NCBI GenBank assembly: GCA_017625035.1
Contig: JAGALX010000017.1
Coordinates: forward strand, 1-64,000
Length of the DNA stretch: 64,000 nucleotides
Reading direction: 5' to 3'
Origin: Clostridia bacterium
Lineage (GTDB): Bacteria; Bacillota; Clostridia; TANB77; CAG-508
Shown in pieces: positions 28,098 through 37,474 of the stretch. The position numbers and the translations under genes are program-made. How positions within the stretch are numbered: position 1 is the stretch's first letter; each line of letters begins with the position of its first letter. The notes under the pieces were generated by a model. That model was not told where the DNA came from, made no database searches, and worked only from the letters and a program-made list of their open reading frames with translations.

Positions 28098-29006
28098 ACG
28101 ACAAATAAAAAAATTTATGAAATTCATAATTCAGATAATGTATACCCTGTTTTATTAAAGGATATAGCAACACCGCCCAAAAAATTATATGCAATGGGAA
28201 ATATAAATTTATTAAATCAAAATTCAATTGCAGTAATTGGTTCAAGGCATAGCTCTGAATATGGAAGAAACATTACAAAAAAAATAACAAAAGAACTAGT
28301 TGAAAACAATATGGTAATTGTAAGCGGAATGGCAAATGGTATTGATTCTATTGCACACGAAACTTGTTTAAAAAATGGAGGAAAAACAATTGCTGTATTA
28401 GGAAGTGGATTCAATTATATATATCCAAAAGAAAATGAAAAATTATTTTATAATATTATTGAAAACGATGGTCTTGTTTTATCAGAATTACCAGTTGATT
28501 CTCCTGTACAAATGAAAAATTTTCCTAAAAGAAATAGAATAATAAGTGGATTATCATTAGGTGTATTAGTTATAGAAGCAGCCTACAGAAGTGGAACAAG
28601 TATAACAGCAAAATTTGCAAAAGCACAGGGAAGAAAAGTATTTTGCATACCGAATAGTATAGGAAATAAAAATAGTTATGGAACAATAGAACTAATAAAA
28701 AAAGGTGCATCACTAGTAAGAAATGCAAAAGACATTTTTAAAGATTTAGAATTAGCACTAAATACAGACAATAATATAGAAAAAAGGAAAAAGATTAATA
28801 AACAATTAAAAATATTAGATGAAAAAAGTCAAAAAATATTTAACTGTATTTATAATAATGAAGGAATTGGTGCAGAAGAAATATCTATTAAAACCAGTAT
28901 TAATATAATCACAGTAAATCAAATGTTAACTTATTTAGAAATTGATGAATTTATAATAAATACTGGAATGAATAAATTTAAAGTGTCTGAGGAATATTAT
29001 GAATAA
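28098..29006 (+). CDS. dprA: DNA processing protein DprA; apparent ACG start codon
   Basis: Rossmann-type DprA protein that loads RecA on incoming single-stranded DNA. Motifs: YPVLLKDIATPPKKLYAMGN, AVIGSRHSSEYG, SGMANGIDS, GSGFNYIYP, FPKRNRIISGLS and EAAYRSGTSITA, then a C-terminal winged-helix region. The frame opens upstream at 27939 only through a palindromic repeat, so that extension is not credible. An ideal AGGAGGG (28085-28091) sits 6 nt before an in-frame ACG at 28098, where an ATG would be expected. The next ATG (28194) would delete conserved residues. Either ACG or the nearby ATT initiates poorly, or the start was lost. The N-terminal SAM-like domain of many DprA proteins is absent. 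It overlaps yraN by 8 nt. Confidence 0.85.
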   Translation, partial: TTNKKIYEIHNSDNVYPVLLKDIATPPKKLYAMGNINLLNQNSIAVIGSRHSSEYGRNITKKITKELVENNMVIVSGMANGIDSIAHETCLKNGGKTIAVLGSGFNYIYPKENEKLFYNIIENDGLVLSELPVDSPVQMKNFPKRNRIISGLSLGVLVIEAAYRSGTSITAKFAKAQGRKVFCIPNSIGNKNSYGTIELIKKGASLVRNAKDIFKDLELALNTDNNIEKRKKINKQLKILDEKSQKIFNCIYNNEGIGAEEISIKTSINIITVNQMLTYLEIDEFIINTGMNKFKVSEEYYE

Positions 29007-29355
29007 ATTTGAATTTGGAAGAATTGGAGAAAATATAACTTGCAAATATCTAATAAATAATAATTATAAAATAATTGATAAAAATTTTTATTATAATGGA
29101 GGAGAAATTGATATTATTGCTTTTGATGAAGAAAAAAATGAACTTGTATTTATAGAAGTTAAAACTAGAGCAAATAAAAACTATGGTTTGCCATCAGAAG
29201 CTGTAAACCATAGTAAAATTAAGCATATTATGAAAGGCATAAAATATTATTTGCATATAAATAAATTAGAAAATATGTTTATAAGAGTTGATATAATAGA
29301 ATTATTTTTTAATAAAAATAAGTTTTATATAAATCATATAAAACAAGTAGTATAG
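28999..29355 (+). CDS. yraN: YraN-family (UPF0102) putative endonuclease-like protein
   Basis: A 118-residue protein with a restriction-endonuclease-like core: GRIGENITCKYL at the N-terminus, GGEIDIIAFDE (the D of a PD-(D/E)xK fold) and VFIEVKTRAN (E-x-K). Its start overlaps the end of dprA by 8 nt, with GAGGAATATT upstream, so the two are probably translationally coupled. Length and motifs are normal for the family, whose biological role is poorly defined. Confidence 0.9.
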   Translation: MNKFEFGRIGENITCKYLINNNYKIIDKNFYYNGGEIDIIAFDEEKNELVFIEVKTRANKNYGLPSEAVNHSKIKHIMKGIKYYLHINKLENMFIRVDIIELFFNKNKFYINHIKQVV

Positions 29356-29434
29356 TTTTATAAAAATATTTGTATTACCATATTGTAAAAGAAAAACTTT
29401 TATTATATAATAAAAGAGTATAAAAGGTGGTAAT

Positions 29435-30307
29435 ATGGAAAACTTATATGAAAAAACAAAATTTATATTAAAAAAATATAAAATATCAGCAAATAAAAGT
29501 CTTGGTCAAAACTTTTTAATAAACGATTCTGTAGTCGATAAAATAGTAGAATCAGCAGATGTAAATAAAGAAGACTTAATAATCGAAATCGGCCCAGGGC
29601 TAGGAAATTTAACTGAATTTTTATTACAAAAAGCAGGCAAAGTAATTGCAATAGAGCTAGATCAAAGAATGCTTGAAATTTTAACAGATAGATTTTCAAT
29701 GTACAACAACTTCGAAATCATAAATGAAGATGTTTTAAAAGTCGACTTAAATAACTTAATAAAACTTAATAAAAATTCTGAAATCAAAAAAGTAAAAATA
29801 GTAGCTAATTTACCATATTACATAACAACTCCAATTATAATGAAATTACTAGAAGAAAAACTAGACATAGAAACAATAACTGTTATGGTACAAAAAGAAG
29901 TGGCAGACAGATTAATAGCAACTCCAGGAGAAAAATTATCAGGAGCAATAACATATTGTGTATATTATTATGCTACTTCTGAAAGTGTAACAATAGTAGA
30001 AAATAATTCATTTATACCTGAACCAGAAGTAAACTCAGAAGTAATTAAATTATCTATAAGAAAAAATGCACCAATTAATTTATTGGACGAGCAAAAGTTT
30101 TTTAAATTAATAAAAGCAAGTTTTATGCAAAGAAGAAAAACATTAATTAACGCACTAGTTAATGGTGGAATTTTACAAAACAAAGACAAAGCAAAAAAAT
30201 TATTTGATGATTTAAAACTGGATTATAATACTAGAGGAGAATCACTATCAATAGAGCAGTTTGCAGAAATTTCTAATTATATAGTAAAAAACGAAAATTT
30301 AAATTAG
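29435..30307 (+). CDS. rsmA: 16S rRNA dimethyladenosine transferase RsmA/KsgA
   Basis: SAM-dependent methylase that dimethylates two adjacent adenines near the 3' end of 16S rRNA late in 30S assembly. Of normal length (290 residues), it has KSLGQNFLIN, the SAM loop EIGPGLGNLTEFLL, AIELDQRM, the catalytic NLPYYITTPI, and FMQRRKTL near the C-terminus. The ATG follows AAAGGTGGTAAT. A sortase gene follows after 13 nt and may share the transcript. Confidence 0.95.
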   Translation: MENLYEKTKFILKKYKISANKSLGQNFLINDSVVDKIVESADVNKEDLIIEIGPGLGNLTEFLLQKAGKVIAIELDQRMLEILTDRFSMYNNFEIINEDVLKVDLNNLIKLNKNSEIKKVKIVANLPYYITTPIIMKLLEEKLDIETITVMVQKEVADRLIATPGEKLSGAITYCVYYYATSESVTIVENNSFIPEPEVNSEVIKLSIRKNAPINLLDEQKFFKLIKASFMQRRKTLINALVNGGILQNKDKAKKLFDDLKLDYNTRGESLSIEQFAEISNYIVKNENLN

Positions 30308-30320
30308 AAAGGAAATGTGT

Positions 30321-31067
30321 ATGAATCAAATATTAGTTAAAGATAAATTATATGTTACCAATAAATTGAAAAAGAAAAAGCAAATGTACAAAATCGAATT
30401 CATCGTATCTATAATTCTTGTATTTGTATTTTCTGGTTGTTGGATATTCTCAGAATTTCAAAAAAATTCAGCTGAAGCAGTATCACAAGAAATTTTAAGT
30501 GCGGATAATTTATTAGATAATATACAAAATGTGCAAAATTCATCAAATACGCAAAGCGATGAAACAACTAGTAATGAACCATTAGTTGTTGCTATGGAAG
30601 ATATCGAAATTGTAGAAGAGCCAGAAATTGAGCAACCAGTTAGTAATCGTTCATATACCGATAAAAGTGGTAAAACATATACATATGAATCAATAATAAG
30701 TATACCAAGTTTAGGAATAGAATATCCAGTACTTTCAGAAACATCAGATGAGCTTTTAGAAATATCTATTAATAAATTTTGGGGAGGAAGCCCAAACTCT
30801 GTTGGAAACTATTGTGTAGTTGGACATAACTACAAAAGTGGAAAAATGTTTGGAAAATTATCTCAAATAAAAACTGGTGATATAGTTAAATTAACAGATT
30901 TATCTGGCAACACTCTTAATTATAAAGTTTATGATAGATTTGTTGTATATCCAGATAATGTTGAATGTACAAGCCAAAAAACAAATGGGCTAAAAGAAAT
31001 GACATTAATTACATGTACAAATGGAGGAAAACAAAGATTAATAGTAAAATGTAGAGAAGCAGCATAA
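30321..31067 (+). CDS. Sortase (class D-like), 248 aa
   Basis: Membrane-anchored transpeptidase that links surface proteins to the wall. There is a basic N-terminus, one membrane segment (about 27-45) and an acidic linker. The sortase fold carries H169 in VVGHNYKSG, C232 in LITCTNGG and R239 in QRLIVKC. The frame also opens at 30315, but ATG 30321 is 8 nt from AGAAAGG and is preferred. The sequence is closest in the window to the sortase at 53538-54269 (GHNY.SG..FG and LVTC patterns) and unlike the class B enzyme at 48281. Candidate substrates are the surface proteins at 3-7619, 39690-43583 and 46952-48130. Confidence 0.92.
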   Translation: MNQILVKDKLYVTNKLKKKKQMYKIEFIVSIILVFVFSGCWIFSEFQKNSAEAVSQEILSADNLLDNIQNVQNSSNTQSDETTSNEPLVVAMEDIEIVEEPEIEQPVSNRSYTDKSGKTYTYESIISIPSLGIEYPVLSETSDELLEISINKFWGGSPNSVGNYCVVGHNYKSGKMFGKLSQIKTGDIVKLTDLSGNTLNYKVYDRFVVYPDNVECTSQKTNGLKEMTLITCTNGGKQRLIVKCREAA

Positions 31068-31076
31068 AGCAAAAAT

Positions 31077-31107
31077 AAATACGACTTACAATTTGTAAGG
31101 CGTATTT
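31077..31107 (+). terminator. Terminator after the first sortase gene
   Basis: The stem AAATACG-A-CTTACA pairs with TGTAAG-G-CGTATTT and is followed by ATTTTTTATAT, ten bases after the sortase stop codon. Confidence 0.8.
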
Positions 31108-31195
31108 ATTTTTTATATAATAGGAAAGTTCTATTGTGAGGTAAAGTTTAACTGTGAGTGCTTTCTATTATAATATTACTATCCAATTTTTGCTT

Positions 31196-31525
31196 TTATT
31201 TAGTTTCATTAATAATTAATTTGGCAATATCATAAATTAATCTTTGAGTCTGTTTTGAACAATTTTTAAACAGCTCATTAAATTCATCAGAAAGATAATT
31301 TGTTGATTCAGTACTTGTGCCATTTAATATAGTTCCTTCATCTATATTTAAAATAGCGCATATTTCACTTAATCTTGTTAGATTTACATGAGCGCTACCA
31401 CGTTCAATTCTACTAATAAAAGCAACAGAAACATTTAATTTTTCTGCTAAATTTTCTTGAGTCAATTTGTTTTCAATTCTAGATTTTCGTATTCTTTCAC
31501 CAATAACTAAGTAATCTAATGCCAT
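31196..31525 (-). CDS. XRE-family helix-turn-helix regulator, 109 aa
   Basis: A small DNA-binding regulator. Residues 8-62 form an XRE/Cro-type helix-turn-helix (IGERIRKSR..KLTQENLAE, SVAFISRIERG, LSEICAILNI). The C-terminal tail is a short helical region. The start codon (31525) follows GAGGGGTGATTAT on the minus strand. It is a single gene between a convergent sortase and a divergent rqcH, and its targets cannot be read from the sequence. Confidence 0.9.
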   Translation of the reverse strand: MALDYLVIGERIRKSRIENKLTQENLAEKLNVSVAFISRIERGSAHVNLTRLSEICAILNIDEGTILNGTSTESTNYLSDEFNELFKNCSKQTQRLIYDIAKLIINETK

Positions 31526-31720
31526 ATAATCACCCCTCTATAATACAAAAAATATAGTATTTAAGAATTAAAGTACAGAAATATATAAGTTAACATATAC
31601 TTATAGTGTAGATTAAATAGCAAATTTTATTCAAAATAGCGATGCTCTCTTTCTCTTTACTATTCTAAAAAAATATAATATAATTTCTCTAAAATATTAT
31701 CAGAAAGGAAATTTACTCAC

Positions 31721-33424
31721 ATGGCTTTTGACGGTATTATTACAAACCACATAGTAGCAGAATTAAATACATGTTTAATAGGTGGTAAAATAAACAAAGT
31801 TTTTCAACCAAATAAAAACGAAATAATTTTAGGAATTTATTCTCATGGAACAAATTATACTTTAAATCTATCTATTTCTTCAGATTCATACAGAATAAAT
31901 TTAACAACACATAGTAAACAAAATCCATTAAATGCTCCAGGATTTTGTATGTTGCTTAGAAAACATTTAATAGGTGCAAAAATTAGAAAAATTTATACTG
32001 CAGGTTTGGAAAGAATCGTATATATTGAACTTGAATGTTATAATGAGTTAAATGATTTAATAAATAAAAAATTAATAATCGAATTAATGGGAAAACATAG
32101 TAATATAATTTTAACTAATTCGAATAATATTATTATAGATAGTTTAAGACATCTTTCAACAGAAGAAAACTCTTCAAGAGATATTTTGCCAGCACGAGAA
32201 TACATAATTCCAAACAATAATAAAATTGATTTTTCATCAATAAAAACATTCGATGAGTTTTACAAAATGACAAGCAACTGCAAATCTTTAGACTCAGGAA
32301 TTTCTAAATTATTCATAGGAATAAGTAAATTGTATATTCAAAGTGTAATAAATGAATGCAATATAGACAATTCAGTAACCACAAATAATTTAAAAGCAAT
32401 TTATAAATATATTACAGATATATTAAATAATATAGGAACTAACAAACTAACAGTAGTTCCATTTAATAAAGATTTTTCAATAATATTAAAAGAAAATTCA
32501 GATGCATTTCAATCTAATTTTTTTATAGATGATTTTTATTATAATAAGGAAAATGATTTAATTTATTCAAGTTATAAAAATAATCTTTTAAAATTAGTTT
32601 TATCTACATTAACAAAAATAAAGAAAAAATTATTTAATATAAATCAAAAATTAGAAGATTGCAAAAATATGGATAAATATAAACTTTACGGTGAATTAAT
32701 AACTGCCAATATGTACAAATTCCCAGAATTTTTAGAAGATAAAATTACTTTAGAAAATTACTATGATAATAATAATTTAATAACAATACCAATTGATAAA
32801 AATAAAACACCATCATATAATGCCAAAAATTATTTTAAAAAATATAATAAACTAAAAAATACTTTACTTGTAATAAATGAACAAAAAAAGGAAACTCAAT
32901 CTGAATTAGACTATTTAGAAAGTATCATATATGAAATAGATACTGCAAAAACTGTACCAGATATAGATGAAATTTATTCAGAAATTTCTGAAAATCCACT
33001 ATTCGAAAAATCACATATGAAATCAAAAACAAAAATAACAAAGCAAAAACAGAAGAATAAAAAACTAAATAAAACATATATTCCAATAGAGTATAAAATA
33101 GAAAATTACACCTTGCTAGTTGGAAAAAATAATATGCAAAATGATTATTTGACAATAAAACTTGCAAAATCAAATGACATATGGTTTCATACAAAAGATA
33201 TCCACGGAAGTCATGCAATCTTACAAACAAAAGGGGAAGAGCCTTCTATTGATATAATTATTAGATGTGCGCAAATTGCTGCATATTATAGCAAAGGAAG
33301 ATTATCTTCAAATGTACCTGTGGATTATACATTCATAAAATATGTAAAAAAACCATCTGGAAGCAAACCAGGGTTTGTTATATATACGCATAATAAAACT
33401 GTTAATGTAATTCCTAAGAATTAG
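31721..33424 (+). CDS. rqcH: RqcH/NFACT-family ribosome quality control protein
   Basis: A 567-residue NFACT protein. Family members bind obstructed 50S subunits and recruit Ala-tRNA to add C-terminal alanine tails; older annotations call it fibronectin-binding protein. N-terminal signatures are MAFDGIITN, GGKINKVFQPNKNE and NAPGFCMLLRKHL. A coiled-coil middle follows. The C-terminal NFACT-R domain has NDIWFHTKDIHGSHAIL, SKGRLSSNVPVDYT and KPSGSKPGFV. The ATG follows CAGAAAGGAAATTTACTCAC. Length and domain order are normal. Confidence 0.93.
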   Translation: MAFDGIITNHIVAELNTCLIGGKINKVFQPNKNEIILGIYSHGTNYTLNLSISSDSYRINLTTHSKQNPLNAPGFCMLLRKHLIGAKIRKIYTAGLERIVYIELECYNELNDLINKKLIIELMGKHSNIILTNSNNIIIDSLRHLSTEENSSRDILPAREYIIPNNNKIDFSSIKTFDEFYKMTSNCKSLDSGISKLFIGISKLYIQSVINECNIDNSVTTNNLKAIYKYITDILNNIGTNKLTVVPFNKDFSIILKENSDAFQSNFFIDDFYYNKENDLIYSSYKNNLLKLVLSTLTKIKKKLFNINQKLEDCKNMDKYKLYGELITANMYKFPEFLEDKITLENYYDNNNLITIPIDKNKTPSYNAKNYFKKYNKLKNTLLVINEQKKETQSELDYLESIIYEIDTAKTVPDIDEIYSEISENPLFEKSHMKSKTKITKQKQKNKKLNKTYIPIEYKIENYTLLVGKNNMQNDYLTIKLAKSNDIWFHTKDIHGSHAILQTKGEEPSIDIIIRCAQIAAYYSKGRLSSNVPVDYTFIKYVKKPSGSKPGFVIYTHNKTVNVIPKN

Positions 33425-33444
33425 TGGTAAATAGGTGGGATTTA

Positions 33445-33537
33445 GGTAAAATGGGACGGAGAAATTGATTCTCCTGAATAAATTTAAAAGTCATAAAAAT
33501 TAATTGTAATGAATCAATTTCTCCGTCCCCTTTTACC
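33445..33537. repeat. Palindromic intergenic repeat of a second type (GGGACGGAGAAATTGATTC)
   Basis: Arms of 27 bp (33445-33471 and 33511-33537) are complementary with one mismatch and a 39-nt loop. The GGGACGG start recalls the other palindromes, but the rest of the arm differs. It begins 20 bp after the rqcH stop and may act as a terminator or REP-like unit. Confidence 0.75.
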
Positions 33538-33679
33538 ATTGAATACCAGGAAAATGCATTTTTAACGCATTCCCAAATACATCCGCAAATCTCACCAAAA
33601 ATCTTCATAAAATACTTTATTTTTTTGTAAGCTTATAGTATAATAAATTTGTTATTAGTAGAAAAAGGAGGTAATTTAT

Positions 33680-34129
33680 ATGTGGCAAATTTGGCTTATA
33701 CTAGCTGGCATATTCATTATTTTTGAAATGATTATCCCAACTGACTTTCTAGTTTTTTGGCTAGGTGTTGCTGCTGGATTAACATCAGTATGTAGTATAT
33801 TTATCGATAATATAACAATACAAATAGGAATTTTTTGTATTTTATCAGCATTATTAACATTATGTACTAAACGATTTATTAAAAAATTTACTAAATCTAT
33901 GGAAAATGTACACACAAATGCGTATTCAGTAATAGGAAAAAAAGGTTTAGTTATTTCAGACATTGATCCAATTTCTGGTGAAGGTCAAGTAAAAGTGGAT
34001 AATGAAGTTTGGTCTGCTAAAACACAAGGAGATACAGTTATTCCTAAAGATTCAATCATTACTGTAACTGCAATTGAGGGAGTAAAAGCTGTAGTAACTA
34101 TCGAAAAAAAATCAGAAATAAATGTTTAA
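33680..34129 (+). CDS. NfeD-like membrane protein
   Basis: A 149-residue NfeD-family protein: two or three N-terminal membrane segments (WLILAGIFIIFEMIIPTDFL and following) and a C-terminal OB-fold-like domain (KGLVISDIDPISGEGQVKVD). Such proteins are usually co-encoded with SPFH/flotillin-type proteins and help organise membrane microdomains. The stop codon overlaps the ribosome site of the downstream SPFH gene, so the pair is an operon. The ATG follows AAAAAGGAGGTAATTTAT. Confidence 0.88.
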   Translation: MWQIWLILAGIFIIFEMIIPTDFLVFWLGVAAGLTSVCSIFIDNITIQIGIFCILSALLTLCTKRFIKKFTKSMENVHTNAYSVIGKKGLVISDIDPISGEGQVKVDNEVWSAKTQGDTVIPKDSIITVTAIEGVKAVVTIEKKSEINV

Positions 34130-34142
34130 GGAGGAATATATA

Positions 34143-35108
34143 ATGGGTATATTTTTTATTATATTACTTATAATTGTTTTAGTTATCGCATATAAAACAA
34201 TAAAAGTAGTAAAACAAGCAGAAGTATATGTTATAGAAAGATTAGGAAAATTTCATAAAGTTGCAGATGCAGGTCTTACAATAATTTTTCCATTTTTAGA
34301 TCATGTTAGATCAGTAGTTAGCTTAAAACAACAAACAATGGATATACCACCACAAGGTGTTATCACAAAAGACAACGTTACAATCACAATCGATACAGTT
34401 GTATTCTACAAAATTACTGATCCAGCAAAAGCCGTTTATGAAATTCAATCACTAAAAAAAGGTATTGAATACCTTGCTATTACAACAATTCGTGATATTG
34501 TTGGTAAATTAGACTTAGATGAAACATTTAGCTCTCGTGATGTTATAAATGATCAATTAAGAGTTGTATTAGATGAAGCAACAGACCAATGGGGATGTAA
34601 AGTTGACAGAGTTGAAATAAAAGATATTACACCACCTGCAGACATCAGAGATGCAATGGAAAAACAAATGAATGCAGAAAGAAATAAAAGAGCATTAATC
34701 CTTCAAGCAGAAGGTGAAAGACAATCTGCAATTACACTTGCAGAAGGTAAAAAAGAAGCTGCTATACTAGAAGCCGAAGCTGATAGAGAAGCTGCTATAA
34801 GAAGAGCTGCCGGTGAGGCTGAAGCAATCAAAAAAGTAGCTGATGCAAAAGCAGAAGAAATAAGAAAAGTTTATAGTGCTGTTATGGAATCAGATCCAAA
34901 TGATAAATTAGTTCAATTAAAATCATTAGAAGCATTAAAAGAAATTGCTGATGGTGAAGCAAACAAAGTATTTATTCCATTTGATGCGACATCTGCTTTA
35001 AGCAGTTTAGGTGCTATGAAAGAAGTTGTTACAGATTCAGCTAAAGAATTATCAAAAAGAGAAAGAATGTTATTAAAAAAAGCTGCAACAGCGCAAAGAA
35101 AAGAATAA
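34143..35108 (+). CDS. SPFH/band-7 (stomatin-like) membrane protein
   Basis: One N-terminal membrane segment precedes a band-7 domain (QAEVYVIERLGKFHKVADAG to DRVEIKDITPP) and a long Ala/Glu-rich coiled coil (about 185-255, repeated AEGE/AEA.RE units). The open frame begins at 34122, but ATG 34143 lies 8 nt after AAGGAGG and gives 321 residues. It forms an operon with the NfeD-like gene. Such proteins assemble oligomeric membrane scaffolds that may influence protease or secretion complexes; no partner is evident here. Confidence 0.92.
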   Translation: MGIFFIILLIIVLVIAYKTIKVVKQAEVYVIERLGKFHKVADAGLTIIFPFLDHVRSVVSLKQQTMDIPPQGVITKDNVTITIDTVVFYKITDPAKAVYEIQSLKKGIEYLAITTIRDIVGKLDLDETFSSRDVINDQLRVVLDEATDQWGCKVDRVEIKDITPPADIRDAMEKQMNAERNKRALILQAEGERQSAITLAEGKKEAAILEAEADREAAIRRAAGEAEAIKKVADAKAEEIRKVYSAVMESDPNDKLVQLKSLEALKEIADGEANKVFIPFDATSALSSLGAMKEVVTDSAKELSKRERMLLKKAATAQRKE

Positions 35109-35163
35109 TATAAAAACCATAACAAAAATAATAAAAATAAATAAAACTTTAAAATATGAGCGC

Positions 35164-35212
35164 AAAAAACAGATAAAATCCAGGTAAAAAAACTAGGTTT
35201 TATCTGTTTTTT
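35164..35212 (+). terminator. Terminator after the SPFH gene
   Basis: AAAAAACAGATAAAA pairs with TTTTATCTGTTTTTT. The long stem with a T-rich 3' arm lies 55 nt after the SPFH stop codon. Confidence 0.8.
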
Positions 35213-35280
35213 CGAGTAAAAAGTTTTATCTAATTAATAGTAATTAATTTTAATATTAAATTGAATTCAAAAAAATAAGA

Positions 35281-35310
35281 TGTACAATGTGAACTGTCCA
35301 CATTAGTACA
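35281..35310 (-). terminator. Terminator after the minus-strand HtrA gene
   Basis: On the minus strand TGTACTAATGTG pairs with CACATTGTACA around a 7-nt loop, then TCTTATTTTTTT follows. It begins 14 nt beyond the HtrA stop codon. Confidence 0.75.
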
Positions 35311-35324
35311 TCAATATAAAATCA

Positions 35325-36602
35325 TTAATCATTAGTGCTTTTATTTTCACCTAATGTTAAACTAATTTCTTTTTCTTCACCATTTCTAATTAATTTAATT
35401 TTCACTTCATCACCAATATTGTGTTTGTTTTTTAGTTCATTTAATTTATCCATTGTTTTTATTTCTTCACCATCAAAAGCAATAATTAAATCTCCTGCTT
35501 GAATCCCAGCTTTTTCTGCAGCTGAGAAAGCTTCAACAGAAACTACATAAACACCTTCTCTAGGAATATTATTTTGTTTTGCTGTAATTTCATCAATATC
35601 TCTACCAGATATTCCAATATATGGTCTTGATACTTTGCCATTTGTTATTAATTGTTGATAAACAGTTATTGTATCATTAATTGGAATTGCAAAACCAATA
35701 CCTTCAACACCTGATCCAGAAAGTTTTAAAGTATTTATTCCTATAACTTTACCTTCTGCATTAATAAGAGCTCCACCACTATTACCAGAATTTATTGCAG
35801 CATCTGTTTGAATTACTTTATAAGAAACATTATCAGAGGTTATAGTTCTATCTTTAGCACTTATAATTCCTGTAGTAACTGTACTTTCCATACCTAAAGG
35901 ATTTCCAATTGCCATTGCAAATTCTCCAACCTGTACGGTAGTTGAGTCACCTAATTCAGCAGCTGTTAATCCTGTTTTATCTATTTTTAATACTGCTAAA
36001 TCTGTTTGTTCATCAGAACCTACTATAGTAGCTTCATATTCAGTTGAATCATTATATAATGTAACTGTTATTTTTGTAGCTTTACTTACTTGATAGTAAG
36101 AAGTGCTTGTTGAAGATGCAACAACATGGTTATTTGTTAAAATATAACCATCATCTGTTATAATAACTCCAGATCCAGTTGCTGTAGCTGTAGAGCCAGA
36201 CATTCCATAATAAGAATAGTATGGTGAATTTACTGAATATGTTACTTTTATTCCAACTACAGAAGGTAAAACTTTATTTGCAACAGCAACACTTGTTTTT
36301 GAGTAATCTTCTATAGAAACTGATTTTCCAGATGAAGTAGATAAAATTTGTGCAAAATCAAGTGTGTTATTTGTATTTTTATTAGATTCATCAGATTTTT
36401 CTTTACTAGTTTCAGATGCAAATTTGTCTAAAACAGTATCTCGTATAGAAGGTATACTTAAACAAGTACCAACTAAAATTAAAGATCCTAATGCACCTGC
36501 AACAAATGGTACAAAAAATCCTCTCATAAAACCTACTTTTGCTTTTGGAATTGAATAAGAATTTTCGCCTGTTTTCACAGCTTTAAATGAATTTTTATCC
36601 AT
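35325..36602 (-). CDS. HtrA/DegP-family serine protease with PDZ domain
   Basis: Membrane-anchored envelope protease of 425 residues. The N-terminus is cytoplasmic and one membrane segment spans about residues 29-52. A Ser/Thr/Lys-rich linker follows, then a trypsin-like domain with H159 (LTNNHVV), D201 (TDLAVLKI) and S275 (NSGNSGGALIN). The C-terminal PDZ domain (about 325-415) contains the YIGISGRDI entry and AGIQAGDLI. The start ATG is preceded on the minus strand by AGAAAGGGATGACATTTT. Membership of the YkdA/YvtA-type HtrA group is likely. It stands alone, convergent with the SPFH operon. Confidence 0.95.
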   Translation of the reverse strand: MDKNSFKAVKTGENSYSIPKAKVGFMRGFFVPFVAGALGSLILVGTCLSIPSIRDTVLDKFASETSKEKSDESNKNTNNTLDFAQILSTSSGKSVSIEDYSKTSVAVANKVLPSVVGIKVTYSVNSPYYSYYGMSGSTATATGSGVIITDDGYILTNNHVVASSTSTSYYQVSKATKITVTLYNDSTEYEATIVGSDEQTDLAVLKIDKTGLTAAELGDSTTVQVGEFAMAIGNPLGMESTVTTGIISAKDRTITSDNVSYKVIQTDAAINSGNSGGALINAEGKVIGINTLKLSGSGVEGIGFAIPINDTITVYQQLITNGKVSRPYIGISGRDIDEITAKQNNIPREGVYVVSVEAFSAAEKAGIQAGDLIIAFDGEEIKTMDKLNELKNKHNIGDEVKIKLIRNGEEKEISLTLGENKSTND

Positions 36603-36887
36603 AAAATGTCATCCCTTTCTAGACATATTTTTATAATGTCTTTAAATTTATTAATAATTATCATAAACATAATAACGTATATCATACATATGATACAAGA
36701 GTTTTGTGAAAAAAATGTGAAAAAATTGTTTTTATTTTAGGACTTTCCTTAAAAAAAACTTAAGATATGTTTTTTTATGAAAAAAGTTTCCGAGAAAATG
36801 CAGAATCAAGAAGTGTGAGGGCTTATATATCAAAAAATCCGTTCCTTTTCGAAGAATAATTTTAATTCTTATAACTTAATAAAAATA

Positions 36888-36916
36888 TTGTATCTACCAA
36901 AAAAATATTGTATAAT
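36888..36916 (+). promoter_or_regulatory. Promoter upstream of the TM protein-rnhB operon
   Basis: TTGTAT (36888-36893), a 17-bp spacer and TATAAT (36911-36916) precede an AAAAGGAGA site at 36930. The rest of the 360-bp gap to the HtrA gene is AT-rich with no gene seen. Confidence 0.65.
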
Positions 36917-36964
36917 GACAAAAATAAAAAAAGGAGACATGCGAATAAACGCATAATATATGGT

Positions 36965-37471
36965 ATGAAAAACAAAAAATATAAAACATTAAAATTATTA
37001 ATAATATTCATATTAATAGTAATTGCAGCACTTTTTTCAGTAAATCATATAAAAAAATTAATAGCTGAAAATAAAACTAATGATATAAAAACAAATATGC
37101 TTATAATACAAGGAAAAATAAAATTATTAAAAGGTCAATCTGAAGTTAATAATAATGAAGAAAATTATGTAGGAACAAAAGTATCAAATTTAGATAATCA
37201 GCAAATAAAACAATTAATGCAAAATTTAAAAATTGAAGAAAGTAAATATGAAAATTACTACATACTAAATAAAGAAAATTTCGACCAAATGGAAATTTCA
37301 GCAGAAATAAAAAATATAGAAAATCATGTTTATATAGTAAATTACAATGAGGCAGAAGTTATATATACAAAAGGAATTATAATTAATAATGAAACCAAAT
37401 ATAAATTATCTGATATAATGGCAAAAGAACCAGAAAAAGAATGGATATTGTATAATAGAATAGGAGACTAA
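36965..37471 (+). CDS. Membrane-anchored protein of unknown function, 168 aa
   Basis: The product has a Lys-rich start, one membrane segment (about residues 9-25) and an outside domain of about 140 residues that I do not recognise. It ends four bases before rnhB and probably shares its transcript. The start is unclear. The frame is open from 36908, inside the promoter. A good AAGGAGA (36931-36937) serves ATG 36939, which opens only a five-codon reading frame (Met-Arg-Ile-Asn-Ala-stop). The next in-frame ATG, 36965, lies 8 nt after that stop. Translation may be coupled to this mini-ORF, or a non-ATG start may be used. Confidence 0.65.
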   Translation: MKNKKYKTLKLLIIFILIVIAALFSVNHIKKLIAENKTNDIKTNMLIIQGKIKLLKGQSEVNNNEENYVGTKVSNLDNQQIKQLMQNLKIEESKYENYYILNKENFDQMEISAEIKNIENHVYIVNYNEAEVIYTKGIIINNETKYKLSDIMAKEPEKEWILYNRIGD

Positions 37472-37474
37472 CAA

